Shown one piece after another: positions 63,529 to 64,000 of a stretch of 64,000 nt of DNA (its first letter is position 1; each line of letters starts with the position of its first letter). The translations under genes and the position numbers were made by a program. Source of the DNA: Chelatococcus caeni (GTDB lineage Bacteria; Pseudomonadota; Alphaproteobacteria; Rhizobiales; Beijerinckiaceae); the NCBI RefSeq assembly GCF_014196925.1, contig NZ_JACIEN010000002.1, positions 558,001 to 622,000 on the forward strand, written 5' to 3'. The notes below the pieces were generated by a model. The model ran no database searches. It saw nothing but the letters and a program-made list of their open reading frames with translations, and was not told the origin of the DNA.

Positions 63529-64000
63529 ATGGCAGCGGCCGACATCAAGGGGCCCGATACGGCCTCGATGCGCAAGGCCTACGAGCGGTGGGCGCCGGTC
63601 TACGATGTCGTCTACGACAAGCTGACGGCGCCGGCGCGCCAGCGGGCGGTTGCGGCGGCGCTCGCCTGCGGTACGCGCATCCTCGAGGTGGGCGTGGGCA
63701 CCGGCCTGTCGCTCGATGCCTATCCCAAGAGCGCGCAGGTGACCGGCGTCGACCTGTCCGAACACATGCTGCGGCGGGCGCAGCAGAAGGTCGACCGGCT
63801 CGGCCTTCGCCAGGTCGAGGCGCTCGCGGTGATGGACGCCTGCCGCCTCGGCTTCCCGGACGGGACCTTCGATGCCGTGGTCTCGCAGTTCGTCATCACG
63901 CTCGTGCCCGATCCCGAGGCCGCGCTCGACGAATTCGCGCGGGTGCTGCGGCCGGGCGGCGAGATCGTCCTCGCCAATCATTTCGGTGCTGCCGGCGGCG
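63529..64000 (+). CDS. pmtA: Rhodobacter-type phosphatidylethanolamine N-methyltransferase PmtA (partial)
   Basis: The first 157 residues of a class I methyltransferase; the 3' end lies beyond the window. MRKAYERWAPVYDVVYDKL, the SAM loop ILEVGVGTGLSLDAYP, VTGVDLSEHMLRRAQQKV, and VVSQFVITLVPDPEAALDEF with ARVLRPGGEIVLANH match Rhodobacter-type PmtA, which makes phosphatidylcholine by methylating phosphatidylethanolamine. GGGGGA lies just before the ATG, 25 bases after mnmA. Related ubiquinone/menaquinone methyltransferases share some motifs, so the name is likely, not certain. Confidence 0.8.
   Translation, partial: MAAADIKGPDTASMRKAYERWAPVYDVVYDKLTAPARQRAVAAALACGTRILEVGVGTGLSLDAYPKSAQVTGVDLSEHMLRRAQQKVDRLGLRQVEALAVMDACRLGFPDGTFDAVVSQFVITLVPDPEAALDEFARVLRPGGEIVLANHFGAAGG

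Overview
The window is a GC-rich (roughly 70% by eye), gene-dense chromosomal segment from an alphaproteobacterium, most likely a member of the Hyphomicrobiales (Rhizobiales). The evidence is the gene content: the cell-cycle proteins ChpT, CtrA and SciP, a PodJ-like polar organiser, the EipA/DUF1134 envelope protein, TIGR02186 with TauE, DUF6460, DUF2849, DUF934 and a Rhodobacter-type PmtA. I see no rRNA, tRNA, CRISPR array, insertion sequence or prophage. Genus cannot be fixed from the sequence alone.

Layout. 0-4 kb: the edge of a probable MATE transporter, a DUF6460 protein, an alpha/beta hydrolase, a NarL-type response regulator and, divergent from it, a degenerate sodium:solute-symporter-like membrane protein. 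4-11.4 kb: a DNA-repair locus split into two divergent arms. The left arm is exonuclease, ATP-dependent ligase and YjbQ; the right arm is a TPR-methyltransferase, an Lhr-type helicase and the PdeM phosphoesterase. 11.4-16.4 kb: TIGR02186, the TauE exporter and the PodJ-like protein. 16.7-23.4 kb: a fatty-acid beta-oxidation operon (acyl-CoA dehydrogenase, thiolase, FadJ-like), a thioesterase and a DsbA-fold isomerase. 23.4-27 kb: a very large hybrid kinase with a symporter-type sensor domain. 27-33.4 kb: MscL, an aminotransferase, an AbrB-family membrane protein, and elongation factor P beside its modification enzymes EpmA and EpmB. 33.4-35 kb: a MASE1 adenylate cyclase.

35-50 kb is a sulfur block. 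A methionine ABC transporter with two MetQ-like binding proteins is divergent from a sulfate-assimilation operon (cysG, DUF2849, cysI, cysH, DUF934, cysD, cysNC). An AT-rich regulatory region, unusual for this window, lies between them. A coiled-coil membrane protein, EipA and CysQ follow.

50-62 kb is a motility and cell-cycle block: chpT, cheA, cheW, cheY, cheB, cheR, then ctrA facing the other way, fliJ, a GNAT enzyme, a UPF0104 protein with a methyltransferase, a small Fis-type regulator and sciP. The upstream regions of ctrA, eipA, the podJ-like gene and the fis-like gene carry TTAA-type CtrA-like half sites, and ctrA also has a dense group of GANTC methylation sites. The window ends with mnmA and a truncated pmtA.

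Two regulatory connections stand out. The response regulator at 1.5-2.1 kb and the symporter-type hybrid kinase at 23.4-27 kb resemble the CrbR/CrbS (ErdR/MxtR) acetate-switch pair. ChpT, CtrA and SciP form a phosphorelay-and-antagonist set that may control several neighbouring genes.
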